Assembly: GCA_945643635.1 (NCBI GenBank)
Contig: CALZFC010000016.1
Location: 1,126,501 to 1,190,500, forward strand
Reading direction: 5' to 3'
From: Allodiplogaster sudhausi
Taxonomy: Eukaryota > Nematoda > Chromadorea > Rhabditida > Diplogasteridae
DNA: 64,000 nucleotides
Positions 12,134 to 24,300 of this stretch are shown here, piece after piece (within the stretch, counting starts at the first letter, position 1; each line of letters opens with the position of its first letter). The translations under genes and the position numbers were made by a program. The notes under the pieces are model-generated. The model worked only from the letters and a program-made list of their open reading frames with translations, ran no database searches and was not told the origin of the DNA.

Positions 12134-13599
12134 AGATCATTGAAGAAAGCGAAGGTTTCGCCGGGCGCCCCGAAGAACCCGAGTTCAATGATTGACCTCA
12201 TCTGCCAGGGAGGCGTCTTCCGGGTCGAGGTCGCCAAGTTGGCCGCCGTCTCCAATATCATCAAGGAGGTCAGGATTAGAGAGATTAGGAGAGAAGGAGG
12301 CGAAATTGGATTGGAGAGGAGAGAGGGAAAAAAGAAGAAAAGAAGATTGGGAAAGAAGTAGAATGGGGTGAGAAGAGCAGTGAAAAGAGAGAGAGAGAGG
12401 GAAGGATGTAAGAGACGCACAAGAGATTTATGTGAAATTGAGAGTGATGAAGAGCTACGAGTGATAAATTGAGAACGAACGACATTTGAGATTGCCTTTC
12501 AGGGCCACCGTAACGGCTCGGTTCCAGTCACGCTCAATTTGGACAATTTCGAGAAGGAGACCGTCCAGATCGTCGTGCAATACCTCTATAAAAAAGATCG
12601 AGTTTTAAACGTATTCTTAAAAAAAATTGTCCTCCGTTGTGAGAATAGTAGAATTGTGCCCTTTTTTTCCAAAACTATTAATGAGTTAATTAATTCTTGC
12701 AGGATATCGGCGAAATATCCTTCTTCAAACTGGCTGAACTGATCAAGATCGCATGTGTCCTCGGTATGGCGGAACTGCAGCAACAGCTGGAGGAAGTGAG
12801 GAGATTCGGAGGGGAGGATATGGGCATTGATTTGTAATTGAGAATTTGAAGATGTTATCAATTGACTCATTGTCAGATTGGTCTAATTTTCAGTGCCTCA
12901 AGGATTCAGTCAAGAAGCCGAAAGATGTCACTTCTCTTATGCAGGTGCATGTCCCCTTATAGGAAACGATAACTTTTTTTTTTAAATTCTTGATCCCAAA
13001 TTGCAGACTCTTCTCATCCTGTCGCTGACTTCTGTCTCCACTTCCACTGAAAATGCCATCTTCGTTGCGGCTGCCGCTCGTTTCCTCGAACTCACAAAGG
13101 CAGAGAACTTCCAGGTCGGAAGCATGCGTCTTCAATTAAACGCGCAACAGGAAATAAATAAGCAAAGAATTTGTAATTTTTTAATATCCTATATATGTAT
13201 ATCAAATATTAAAAAAATAAAAGAAGATTTCCAGGTCCTCTCCTTCCGCATCTTCTCCGCTCTCCCCTGGAAGTGAAGACCGAGTTGGAGATTGCTGACG
13301 TCATCCTCTTCTGGCTTGCTGGTCCGACTTGCCTGGACACCATATCCTTGAAATCCACAATAAGCTACCGTAGCTGGCGACTACCGTAACCCTGCCATTT
13401 CGTTGCAGGACAGCATCACTCGACTTCGTACACGCCGGCCTGGTTCGGCTTCGTCCGCACTCATCTCCTGCATCCGGCTGAGAAGGCTGTCATTCTTGAG
13501 CGTGCGCGCGCTATCAACTTGAGCCCCGAGGCGCGAGATCTTTGCTTCTCCATTGCTACTGAAATCAACTTTTATGCAAATGAATTTATTTCCATCTAA
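12134..13599 (+). CDS. BTB/POZ-BACK-like domain protein (5' end unresolved)
   Basis: Plus-strand exons: 12134-12268, 12503-12601, 12703-12795, 12894-12944, 13007-13127, 13235-13321, 13409-13599. The first four spell a BTB/POZ fold: IDLICQGGVFRVEVAKLAAVS, then DNFEKETVQIVVQYLY, then FFKLAELIKIACVLGMAEL. The next exons (helical, FVAAAARFLELTKAENFQ; then LEVKTELEIADVILFWLAG) resemble a BACK-like region. BTB proteins dimerise and often serve as CUL3 ubiquitin-ligase adaptors; that role here is inference. The model needs a GTCTTC donor after 13127. If the commoner-looking donor after 13114 is used, exon 13235 runs into a stop (PWK then TGA at 13271-13273), so a frameshift or alternative splicing is possible. 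A GC-rich P/R block at 13647-13785 after ttgcag could be an alternative last exon. No start codon could be fixed. Confidence 0.6.
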
Positions 13600-13785
13600 T
13601 GATTAAAAAAAAAAACATAAAAATACCCAATAGAATGAAATTGCAGAACACGGCTTCGATCAGCCGCGCCCTCCACGGCGACCACGGCCGCCGCGTCTGC
13701 GACCACCCGCGACCCGGGCTGCGCTGCCTGAGGACGCCCGCGCATCGGGCGCCCGCGCGCGTCGAAATGCCCCAGTCTGAGCTTT

Positions 13786-14410
13786 CATTCTTACCTGAAT
13801 GACGTCATCTTTGTTTCTGGTCTCGCATGGATCCAAAGTGAATGCATGCAGTTCTGTGCCGCGCGAGAAGATCTTCTATCGACGCATGGATTCGAGCCAG
13901 AAGAGCAGCGAGGCTTCGTGTCCTTTCTTTACTCACTCGAGGAACTTTAGTAGAATGACAATACACACAGAATAAAGAATAAAATATCGTATATGCTTCG
14001 AATATTTGTAGCAAGGTTTTCTTTAAAGAATCATCGCACTGTCCCAATCGCATTGAAAAGCCGGGCAAGTCGGGAAAGCCTGAATCGCCGGGAATTTCCG
14101 GAAAGTTGTCGATGCCTGGAGCGAAGTTGAAGGGAACGAGGAGGTCCTTTCCTTTTTAAAATTTTTTGAATACTTTAAGTTGGGATTTAGAAATCAGTAC
14201 ATTCGAAGCTATCCGAACGAGGTAGATGTGGAAGTGTCGAGGAGGTCTTTAAAGATAAATAATTAAGATTATATACATACTTCGACATTATTTTTTTTAG
14301 TGATATCGCTATTCACCTTCCCGTTACCAAGAATAAGAAACGCAGGAAGTGAGAAGCAGAGAAGAAGTATAAGACCAAGGAAGGAGCTGAATGATAAAGA
14401 ATCATAAAGA
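13786..14410. other. intergenic, nothing recognised
   Basis: Mixed-composition sequence between the BTB gene and the hAT-type element. Open frames here have no supporting motif. Confidence 0.5.
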
Positions 14411-14418
14411 GTTGTGAT

Positions 14419-14881
14419 CAGAGGTGGAACAGGCCCGGGCCGGCCCGGCCCGGCCCAAAATGAGGGCCGGCCCAAATTTCCAAGGCCCTCTAGGGCCGGG
14501 CCGGGCCGGGCCCAACCTTGGGCCCGGCCCTGAGCCCGATTGGGCCCGATTTTTGCAAATGTGCTAGCGAACTTGCATATAACCGACCGAACTCTCATCG
14601 TTCACCCATAATATTGCAATTCAGCAGGAGTCGTATTTCGATTCGGAATTAAATAAATGAGAAGCCTTGTGTACGCGAAGCTAAAAGAAAATTTTTCTAT
14701 GAGAATATTGCGAATTAGAATTTGGAAGCTGACATTTTTTTAAAAATCGGGCCCACCGGGCCGGCCCGGGCCGGCCGGGCCCAAAATTCGAGGGCCCGAA
14801 ATCTGAGGGCCGGGCCGGGCCGAGATTCTGGGCCCTAAGGGCCGGCCGGGCCCAAAAAAGTTGGGCCAGTTTCCACCTCTG
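14419..14881. mobile_element. GC-rich hAT-type MITE with 8-bp target-site duplication
   Basis: The 463-bp element starts CAGAGGTGGAA and ends with the complementary TTCCACCTCTG. It is flanked by the perfect 8-bp direct repeat gttgtgat at 14411-14418 and 14882-14889. Terminal CAG and an 8-bp target duplication are the established signature of hAT transposons. The arms are long imperfect palindromes of ggcccgggccgg-type sequence, about 80-90% GC inside an AT-rich neighbourhood, with an AT-rich centre (about 14550-14745). No transposase is encoded, so it is non-autonomous. Confidence 0.88.
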
Positions 14882-14889
14882 GTTGTGAT

Positions 14890-15363
14890 AACGACCACGA
14901 AACTAGATAAATGCGTTCCCTGTAAAATAAGGAAAAGGTTTCGATATATGGCTTCAAAACGAATTATCCGGAAACTGATTCATTTAATTATTTTATTACG
15001 AAATGTTTTCGCGCTTCCAAAGAATTTCAAAAACATTTCTTTGAATTTTCTGATACACATATTTAGGAAGAAACATTTTAGGAACAAGAATTATTTACAA
15101 TATTTTGCATAAATCCTAGAGATTTCCTGGGTATATAGACTCGAAAGCAACGAACAACTGTTGCAAATATGTTAGATGCAAACAAGCAACATTATTTAAA
15201 TAATAAATAATTTAAATAATAAGGCTAATTATAGCAATAATAATGAGATGCCGATGAGAAGTGCAAAAGTAATGTACTATTTCACAGGTAAAATATTAAT
15301 GTTGAAATAATGCAGCATTCTTTGACATCCACATGTCTGTTATCGGACAATAGTAAATGAAGC
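14890..15363. other. intergenic between hAT-type MITE and transporter locus B
   Basis: AT-rich with atttaaataataaat repeats near 15193-15222. I see no supportable gene. Confidence 0.6.
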
Positions 15364-18162
15364 TTAAAAGCGAAATGACTGTTCTCGTTGTTCGTGTCCT
15401 GTTTCCTCTGCTTGCTGAAGGTCTCGAAGGTGGAAACGGAGAGAGGCGAGAGTTGAGATGATTGTGAGAAGACTTATTGCTGCCGAGACGTGGAGAGACT
15501 TAAAATAGTGATAGATAGAGAGTGATAATAAAATAAACTGACAAATGTTTATACAAGGAATGTGATAATAACGGTATCAAGGTTGATGTAGAGTAAAAGA
15601 TACGGATCATTAATCATTTTACACAGGCAAAGATATGCGAATCTTTTTAACCACTCAATTGATGTTTTATTGCCTGATCCAGAAAGGGTTTAGAATAAAT
15701 TTATAAGCAACCGGCATAAATAAGCAATTATTCACATAAAACTATAGAAATGTAGTTGGTAAGGAAGAATGGATTGAAACAAACCATTTTCATAGCAAAA
15801 CTCTTCGATGACCGCGTGTTGTTTGCTCCTTTGAAAACGTCAATAATCTGCAATTTACATATCTGTTTTCCAAATCGAAAGCTATTGCTACGGGGAAAGA
15901 GGAAAGGACATGAAGGATTAACGTTTAGAGATGAAATTTAATTTAAAAAAAGGACTATGATAAATGTTATAATTACTATAGCAGTAAATGTTGAAGCAAT
16001 CTTTAAAAAAGGTAGCCTATGTACCAGCCCCGCAATATAAGGCGCAGGTGCTTCGCCCGTCGTTGTGACCAAAATGTTGAGAAGCACATTTGCTGTAGTT
16101 CGCCGATGAGGAAGAGTAACGGCCTATAAAAAATATCTGCTGATTATCTTTATAATTGTTTCTAAAAAAATATTCATTTATAAAGCCATGAACACACATA
16201 CCAGAATGACGTCAGAAGTGATCGGAAAAAGCGCGGCATTCACAAAGCAGCCGAGAAAGTTGACGAGCTGGGAGAGCAAACGGATAAATGTTCATAAAAT
16301 CGCCAAAATATGCAGGTTTAATTATGTGATGCCATTTTTGGGTATTGGCAAAAAGTTTTGCAATCTAAATTTTCGTTCAAAAAGTATCCTGAGTAGAGCG
16401 AAAAATTGGTTTAGAGGTAATTTTAGAAAAACCGAATACAAAATGATTGACAGTTGCAGCGATGATATCGACTTGAATGAGCTCATGGAACGCGAACTTG
16501 GCCGGAGCCCAGAGGAGCGCGGCAGCGGCAAGAGTAAGAATGGGCGCGTGACGTGTTTGGATGTGCCGGAAGGGACCTGCACCGGTCCGCCAGCGCTGGC
16601 GAAGAAAAAGCTTTTTTCGTCTCTCCGTTCATTAATTGTTTGAATTTTTTTAATCGGACATATTTTATTTTACAAATGTTAGTTTACTAAAACATTATTG
16701 ATTACAACTATGAGAAAAAACCGGTAAGGTAGAAAGACGGTCAAAACGACCTCGGCTATTGCGAAGAAGGAAAGTGAGCCAAGAATTCCGACGAGCATCC
16801 AGCAAATGCTTTGAATTATCATTGCTCTGCAATGAGGTAACATTCCTCTTATCGGCAATAAAAGCGGGTTTGACAATCTGATCTACTGCCAACGCACTGA
16901 TCGAATGTGATGTTGTGATAGATCGTTGTCGAGTTGTTGTGAGCTTTTATTGACTCTTGCATATAGCTGCTTATCCACCAGGACTAGAGAAATGCTTTTT
17001 AAAACTTGTTTTGTGTATATTTTACTGATCTTATATTTCCGTTTATCTCTACTGATGGAGTTTATTTAAAATACAAAACATTAGTCTTAAAGTAAAGTGA
17101 TTATATTATGTAGTATGATAAATCCCACTTGTCTGCTTGCACCATTTTGTATTCAGTGTCTCTTTCTCTCATCTTCTACATCCCATTATTTTATTAGTGA
17201 CCACCGTCTCTAACCTTCAAAAATACGGTCATAAGAATGAGGACCGGCACGATCGCAAGAGGCGCTGGTCTCAGCGACCACCCCAAGCAGTCGTCTCCGT
17301 GGCCAGCAAGGGCCGCACCGGGCGCTGATCACAACTGATCTATAAAAGCCAAGAAAAATTCGAATAAGCCGAAATTATACTCTCACCCTCCAAAGACAAT
17401 CATCGAAAAGAAGGTCATCAGCGCATAGCCACGAGCGCCCTCTTCAAATATATTATTTAAAAAAGAGTAACAACATATTATTTAATGAAGCCGTCACAGT
17501 AAAAATTCAAATGGAGAGCAACTACATACATATATAAGTGATTTTGAATCGAGAAAACTGGTATAACTCCAGCAAATTCTCTTGACTACATGCCTGAAAA
17601 AGAGTTCACAAACACTCGAATACATCAGCAATGAGAGTTGTACCGAGGATGCTAATGGCCGCTAGGCCTGCGCCCGGCAGAGAGCGAAGAGTAAAGTACT
17701 CCTATAAGGGATAGAACAATTTGCATCGAAACAGGAATAATAGATATATGTACATAGGTACATACATACAGTCCCGCTCAACATTGTTGGGTCCGGTATT
17801 AATAGTATTGATAGTATTAATATAAATAATACAAACTGGAATAGCGCGCTGAATACGCATTTTCGTGCCATTTCGCGTAGGAGTTTACCTATTTCGACCA
17901 TGGAGATTACGACTGTGAAGACCGTTTTCAAAAATATGCTGAAATGGCTGAGATCTCATAATATTGCATTTAATTTGGCCGTGTTTGGGTTCCAAACGGG
18001 CTGGCTTCAACTCCTGGACTTCAAAGTGCAAAATAACATGAAATTTTCAGAGCACTTCTTACCTTTTTTGAGTTTCTTGTTTTATTTCGTTTGAGTTTCT
18101 CATTTTGTTTATGTATAAACGACGAAAAAAAAAGCAAAAAAATTTTCGTGCTTGCAAAAATC

Positions 18163-18234
18163 TGTTCTCAAAAGGGTATCGAACCGAGACCTCGAGATTG
18201 CCAGTCAGACGCTTACCAATACTCTACAGATGGT
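18163..18234 (-). other. tRNA-like sequence in the left arm of the foldback element
   Basis: Read on the minus strand it runs TGTAGAGTATTGGTAAGCG, a CTGGCAA anticodon-like loop, and a T-arm with a perfect pol III B box GGTTCGATACC (18175-18185). The A-box region matches only partly. Acceptor pairing is poor, so I call it tRNA-derived rather than a tRNA gene. Confidence 0.5.
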
Positions 18235-18326
18235 ACGAACAGATCGATGATACATTTCTTTGGACAGCGTCGATTGGCTCACAATGGAAACATCGATTCT
18301 GAACACGTTCGCTCATACTTTAGTGG

Positions 18327-18378
<52 letters not shown>

Positions 18379-18748
18379 GTGAGAGAGGCGAAAGAAGGTG
18401 CAGCGTCAACTACATCTACTCTGCGTCACCGTTTCAAGTCTGAAGCTACGGTATGTCCTTAGACCAACGATATTTTCTCATTGTCAGCTAACAGCACCAG
18501 CACCTTCTTTCACCTCTCTCTCTCGCCCTCTCTCTATCTCTTTCTCTCTCTCCCGCTCTCTATTTCTCGCTCCACCGGTCTCTCTTTCACTTTCTCCCTC
18601 TTTCCTTCTTTCTCGTTCTCTCGCATTCCCTATATCTCTCTCTCTCTCCCTCTCTCTCTCTCTCTCTCCCACTAAAGTATGAGCGAACGTGTTCAGAATC
18701 GACGGCCAATCGACGCTGTCCAAAGAAATGTATCATCGATCTGTTCGT

Positions 18749-18822
18749 ACCATCTGTAGAGTATTGGTAAACGTCTGACTTGCAATATCGAGGTCTCGGT
18801 TCGACATCCTTTTGAGAACAGA
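18749..18822 (+). other. tRNA-like sequence in the right arm of the foldback element
   Basis: Mirror copy of the left-arm sequence, with CTTGCAA in the loop and a damaged B box (GGTTCGACATCC). Confidence 0.45.
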
Positions 18823-20208
18823 TTTTTGCAAGCACGAAAATTTTTTTTGCTTTTTTTTCGTCGTTTATACATAAACAAAATGAGAAACTCAAAAGAAATA
18901 AAACAAGAAACTCAAAAAAGGTAAGAAGTGCTCTGAAAATTTCACTTTATTTTGCACTTTGTAGTCCAGGAGTTGAAGCCAGCCCGTTTGGAACCCAAAC
19001 ACGGCCAAATTAAATGCAATATTATGCGATCTCAGCCATTTCAGCATATTTTTGAAAACGGTCTTCACAGTCGTAATCTCCATGGTCGAAATAGGTAAAC
19101 TCCTACGCGAAATGGCACGAAAATGCGTATTCAGCGCGCTATTCCAGTTTGTATTATTTATAGTAATACTATTAATACTATTAATACCGGACCCAACAAT
19201 GTTGAGCGGGACTGTATGTAGCTGTAATTTCCACACTAGAATCTGGGTAAAGTTCTCAAGATGTTAGACATAGTTTTTTTTTAAATTAGCCGATTGTTGT
19301 CACCAGGGATATCCAAATCGGGCAAAGCCCGCCCCTTTGCTAATTTGGCGGATACGGCGCGGCCCGGTCAAGCGTCAACAGACTAACCGATTGCAATAGA
19401 AGCGACGATGAAGATTCCAATGTAACCAAGTTGGAGTGCGAAGCCCGTTGCACTCGAGATCTCATAAAATATCTGCAGTTCTTGAAGTACGCCTAGGGAG
19501 TTACAGTTTATACACACATAAGCATTATATTCACAATTTATTTCTTTTAGTATCAATTCAATTAGTTAAAGGAGGGCAATAGTGAGATTTACATTGCCGA
19601 TGCCCTTGGCAGTCTCAATCGCGCGTGCTATTTTTAAGCTGCGAGTTCATGCGACCCGCGAAAGAACACTGAAACGCATGACAAAATGAAATATGTATTT
19701 GTATGCATGTCTAACGAGAGTGCCAACATCCTAACGGGGTGGACGCGGCAATTCGAACCAATGCAAGTAATTTAAACCGCGTATTCTTTTTAAACATGGC
19801 GAGTGCAAGTTGGGAGTAAAGGCAATAAATACATACCAGCTGTTATGTATCGGTCAACGAAGCTAAGGAACATGTAAGCACTGAGGAGGGCCAACGAAAC
19901 AAGTGGCTGCTCATGTGACAACCGTGATTCTGCTCGCTATAATTATCAGTTGCTAATCATCTAACAAGACCGATATTTCCAAATAATAGATGTCTAAATA
20001 CCCACGAGCTTTACAGTTATTGCTCCTTGAGTTCGTTATTTCAATTGGTATATGAAACGGTAATATTTACATAATAAAAAACAAGTGAATATTCCGACCA
20101 GTGAAGCCGTCGAATTGGCAAGAGGATCCTTGGCCGTTGCTGAAATTTTGGCATTGTGGCTATTATCACGAAAGAAAGCTTTGTGTTTTCGCTGGTTTCA
20201 ATGGACAT

Positions 20209-21393
20209 CTGCAAAATACTTTGCATCTTTATATACTTACATGCACAATATTTACATCTTTTAAGGATATGAGAACACAATGAAGCAAAGAGCCTGCAAG
20301 ACATGTTATAAGGTTCTAGGAATATTTTGGAGTTGGGTAATGGCGCATGAACAACACAATTGTCGAAACGTGGCAGCCAAAGAATAAACGGCAACACAAA
20401 AAGAATAAATTGGCTATCTCAATCCGTAGACGAATCCGTTAGCACTATCCGTATAATATGTGTACACGCTACGAAAAAAAATTTTTTGGAACTACGGATT
20501 GTACTACGGAAATGGAGGATGACGCACTGCACTGGAGGTAAAAGTTCGTAAAAGTTCGGACAGTCCGTTCTGTATGCCCATTACCAGTAACGTATATTTT
20601 TTCTGTGTGTAGAACGGAGCTGGAACGAGGGGTGGAGAAATGGAAAGAAGTGCAGTTGTTCAAGGTCAACGGATATTTCTAGACACACGTATGTATCTAT
20701 GTATGTACATGCATATGTATATTCCTTGCGTCTATTGCGGATCGCATCAATATATACAGCGGAAAAACAAAGTATGATACTTTTCTCTTCATTGTTCTAT
20801 TCTCCCATTCTCACCTGGTCAGCCAATTTTATGACTCCTCGAGTTCCCCAACTTCTATTCCTGTTTTGAGAACTGACTCACGTCCTCGAATCGATTGAAT
20901 GTAGTTCCGTTGTCACTCCTCCTCTAGTAAATTTTCATTCTCTGTTCTAAACAATGCGTGTTCTATGACGAAAAAGACTCGCGTTCTTCGCATCGGAAAT
21001 GATTGCCTACTCATTGCAATGTTAGAAATGTATTCATGTGCTGGAAGAAATTCATTAGTATCTTTTTTTAATTTTAATTTTTCCAATATATCTCCTCTCC
21101 CAACTTTGAACAAGCTGGGAAAGAAGTAAACCGCTGAATTTTCCTGTCATGTACATACATACATACATTTCTACTTAACAAGATGTACGACAAAGGGAAA
21201 AAGGTGAGAAGAATTTTCACTTTTCACGCCCTTGTTACAAATATTAAAATAGCGGAACTGATATTGCAATAAAGTGATAACGAGCGAAATCATTTGTATA
21301 TGCACATATTACGAGAGATATTATTACAAATAGACACAGCTTACAAATCGATATGTACATAACTGGAATCAACGAAATTACATTTATAAATAG
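20209..21393. other. intergenic between transporter loci B and C
   Basis: No gene supported. Contains catacatacatac and atgtatgtacatgc microsatellite stretches near 20690-20720 and 21150-21166. Confidence 0.6.
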
Positions 21394-24300
21394 CTATTTT
21401 CGTTGCTCATTTGTCGCTTCTACAGCCCGCTGTAAATCACGACGGTAGAAGCGGAGAGCGGCGAGAGTTGCAGCTATTGTGATCAGACTTATTGCAGAAG
21501 AGATGTGAAGAGACTGAAGAGAGAGGGAGAGAGAGAGTATGCTGATTGTGTGATGAAGAGATTTAAAACAAGCGAGAAGAAAATGAATTACAGAAACAAT
21601 TAAGAAGATCAAGGGAAACTTGACGCCTTTTTGAGTCAATAAATTTATACATTGACTTTCGCTTATGGTTAGAAGAGAAACAAACCATTTTCATAGCAAA
21701 ACTCTTCGATGCGGGCGAGTGGTCTGCTCCTTCGAAACCGTCAATAATCTAGAATTTGTCGTGCTTTTACAAGAATCAAGCAAGCAAAGCTCGGTGACAG
21801 TTGTTATTTATATTTTTAGGAAATAGTTTATTTTCGTTAAGGCATAGATAATTCATTAATCTCACCAGCCCGGCGATGAAAGGCGCTGGAGCGTCGCCCG
21901 TCGCACTAATGAGAATGTTGAGTAGTGCATTTGCTGTCGTTCGCCGCGGGGGCGGAATTACGGCCTGGATATGATACCTTTCATTCTTTTCGCTTCATTG
22001 CCCTTTTTAATAAACATAAATGTAAATATATAGTTTCTTGAGGAGACAATGAATGGAGACAATGAATGCTCGGAAACAATGAAATGTACCAGAATGACAT
22101 CAGAAGTAATAGGAAAGAGTGCGCCGTTCGCAAAGTTGCCGAGAAAGTTGATGACCTGGAAGAGATGAGATCGAAAACATCTACAAGATGCATATTTTTA
22201 GTGAGTTGTGTTTTTAAAAGTTACGGTAATCGACATTTGCTGCAATGATGTCGACTTCTATCAATTCGTGATAGGCGAACTTGGCGGGACCCCAGAGAAG
22301 AGCCCCCGCAGTAAGAGTGAGCAGCGGTGCGTGGAGTGTTTGGATGCAGCGGAAGGGGCCGGCACCGGCTAGCCAACGCTGGAAAGGTTAAGACATTAAC
22401 ACTATTTGTTATCTTAAAATAAAATTTATTCATTATTATAAGAATACAACCATGTTTTGAATGCTATAATATAATTACCAAATGCACAGAAAAATATTCG
22501 AAACGCACCTCGGCAATGGCGACGACAGCCAAAGAGCCAACAATTCCGGCGACTGTCCCGCAAATGCTTTGTATCATCATCGCTCTGCATACACGAGTAT
22601 AAAAGTCCATGGAAAAAAAGAAATTAATTCTCAATTCTTTGATAGTATGAATTCTACTCACTCATTATTGAATCTTTGAATGATCTTTGATGCATGTGCT
22701 AACTGATCAAATGTGATGTTGTGGTAGATGTTCGTTGAGTGATTCTTTGCATCCATGGCCGCCTGCGTGTAGCCGGAGATCCACCAGGACTAGACAAAAG
22801 AATATATCTTTTTAACATTCATGCCGGATGGTTCAACAATATGATTACCATACCATGGCACAAAGATAAAAGTTAGCCGCCATCAAACCGAGCGCCATGA
22901 GTCGAAACGTCCAGCTATAAGGCCAGCACGCTTAAAAATTGGTCAACTTTTCGCGAGAAAGCCAAAATGGACTCTCTTGTTCCCTTTCTGCCTACTCTCA
23001 CACTCTCTAGCTCGACCACTCTCTTTCTGCTCCTCTTTTCTCTATTTCCTTGCTCAATTTCTTTCTCTCAAATCATGTGCATGTATTAATAGAGGGCAAG
23101 GCTCATGCGAACCATCCAAGAACAGCTTTGATATCTCCACAGACGCTGCTGAAGCTCGCTCGAACTTCTGCTTCCTTCGATGCTGCCGCCGGCTCCTGCG
23201 GTTTGGTAACCTCTATTAATCATTACTATAGTAGCTCGTTCCCTCATGAGATGTCTTTTTTTTCCTTCCATTTGCTTCTCTCCCTTTCTGTCTATCTGTC
23301 TCTCTCTCACCCGCTTTCTCTCCTTCGTTTTTATTTTTCTCTCCATTTCAACGCATATTCTCATTTTCTCCCAATCTCCCCCAACCTTCAAAAACACGGC
23401 CATAAGAATTAGGACGGGCACGAATACAAGAGGCGCCGGTCTCAGCGACCACGCCAAGCCCGCGTCTCCGTGGCCAACGAAGGCCGCGCCGAGACTGATG
23501 CCAAGCGAGCTGGAGAAAAATTTATGTACCAAAATAATTTGATATAAAATGTTTATTATATTAAAAAAAAAAATTTATTTCATAAAGAATTGCTATGAAA
23601 ACTTGCGCAAAATATTAAAAATATAAATGATGAATCGACGAACGCTCCAAACGGCATCATTGCGAACAAGATCATGAGAGCATAGCCACGAGCGCCATCT
23701 TAATCATTTTTATCTGCATATGTACATATTTATGAGTGTAAGGACACCTTCCGCTCCCTCCAAACCTCTCTGAACTGTTCATTCAATGAGCCTTGGATGC
23801 ACTTTGCTGTTCCTATTGCACTCAAAAGGGCAGTTGACATATTGGCCTTCGTTTGAATTGTCAATATACAGACACGTGTTCGGGACAGGAAAACGTTAAC
23901 CTATTCTGCCATTGTTTGCCTAACGCTTTTTATCATACATACGTTCTTTTCTAAAACATAAACAGAAGCCTCTTGAGTGCGAGAAGGAAGGCGACCTTAA
24001 TGCTCAGAGTATACAAACCCTCGAAATACTCAGCAATGAGTGTTGGCCCGAGGTTGCAGATGGCAGCGACTCCCGCGCCCGCCAGAGAGCGAAGAATGAA
24101 GAACAGCCAGAAGAGCTTCAAAGAGGAGGCTAGCTACATATTTAATTACACAGGATAGAAGTAATTAATTTTTAAAGGTAATTTTAAAGAAAATGTGAAA
24201 CTGATGAAAAGAAGACAAATTTCCAAGTGTAAATAACATAGATAAATGTATAGACATACTTTCCAAAGTTCATGTTAGTCATGCGTCTCTTAAGAAATAG

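Larger units (their letters stand above)
17769..19214. mobile_element. Tc1/mariner-like foldback element with arms of about 550 bp
   Basis: Begins CAGTCCCGCTCAAC and ends with its complement. It is flanked by TA on both sides (17767-17768 and 19215-19216), as expected for Tc1/mariner insertion. The arms 17769-18330 and 18664-19214 are near-identical inverted copies around a centre of GA tracts (18331-18380) and CT tracts (18510-18670). The arms contain short frames (e.g. MEITTVKTVFKNMLKWLRSH at 17900 and mirrored at 19089) that do not resemble a DDE transposase. Non-autonomous; it could extrude a very large hairpin. It lies inside the decayed transporter locus B. Confidence 0.82.
15364..20208 (-). 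pseudogene. Spinster-like MFS transporter, locus B, lacking several exons
   Basis: Recognisable pieces, approximate: start 20206-20208; TM1 exon 19842-19935 (VDRYITAG); 19382-19494 (QLGYIGIFIVASIAIG); 17610-17704; 17394-17440; 17216-17330; 16885-16985 (WWISSYMQES); 16766-16835; 16467-16605; 16201-16270; 16020-16125; 15786-15850; last exon 15364-15495, ending at TAA 15364-15366. Three exons found in locus C are absent: the MFS motif-A exon (GVIGNRVGQ) and the two encoding the central loop and TM7. The motif-A position is occupied by the foldback element at 17769-19214. Exon 1 reads out of frame downstream of its ATG relative to locus A, and a TGA at 17329-17331 falls in the frame of its exon unless an internal acceptor is used. 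I infer a non-functional copy. Confidence 0.75.

Noticed and set aside
14269..14598. 109-residue Gly/Ala/Pro-rich frame
   Set aside because: Lies across the GC-rich arm of the hAT-type MITE; a compositional artefact.
18398..18723. Ser/Leu- and Arg/Glu-rich frames
   Set aside because: Translations of the CT and GA microsatellites in the centre of the foldback element.
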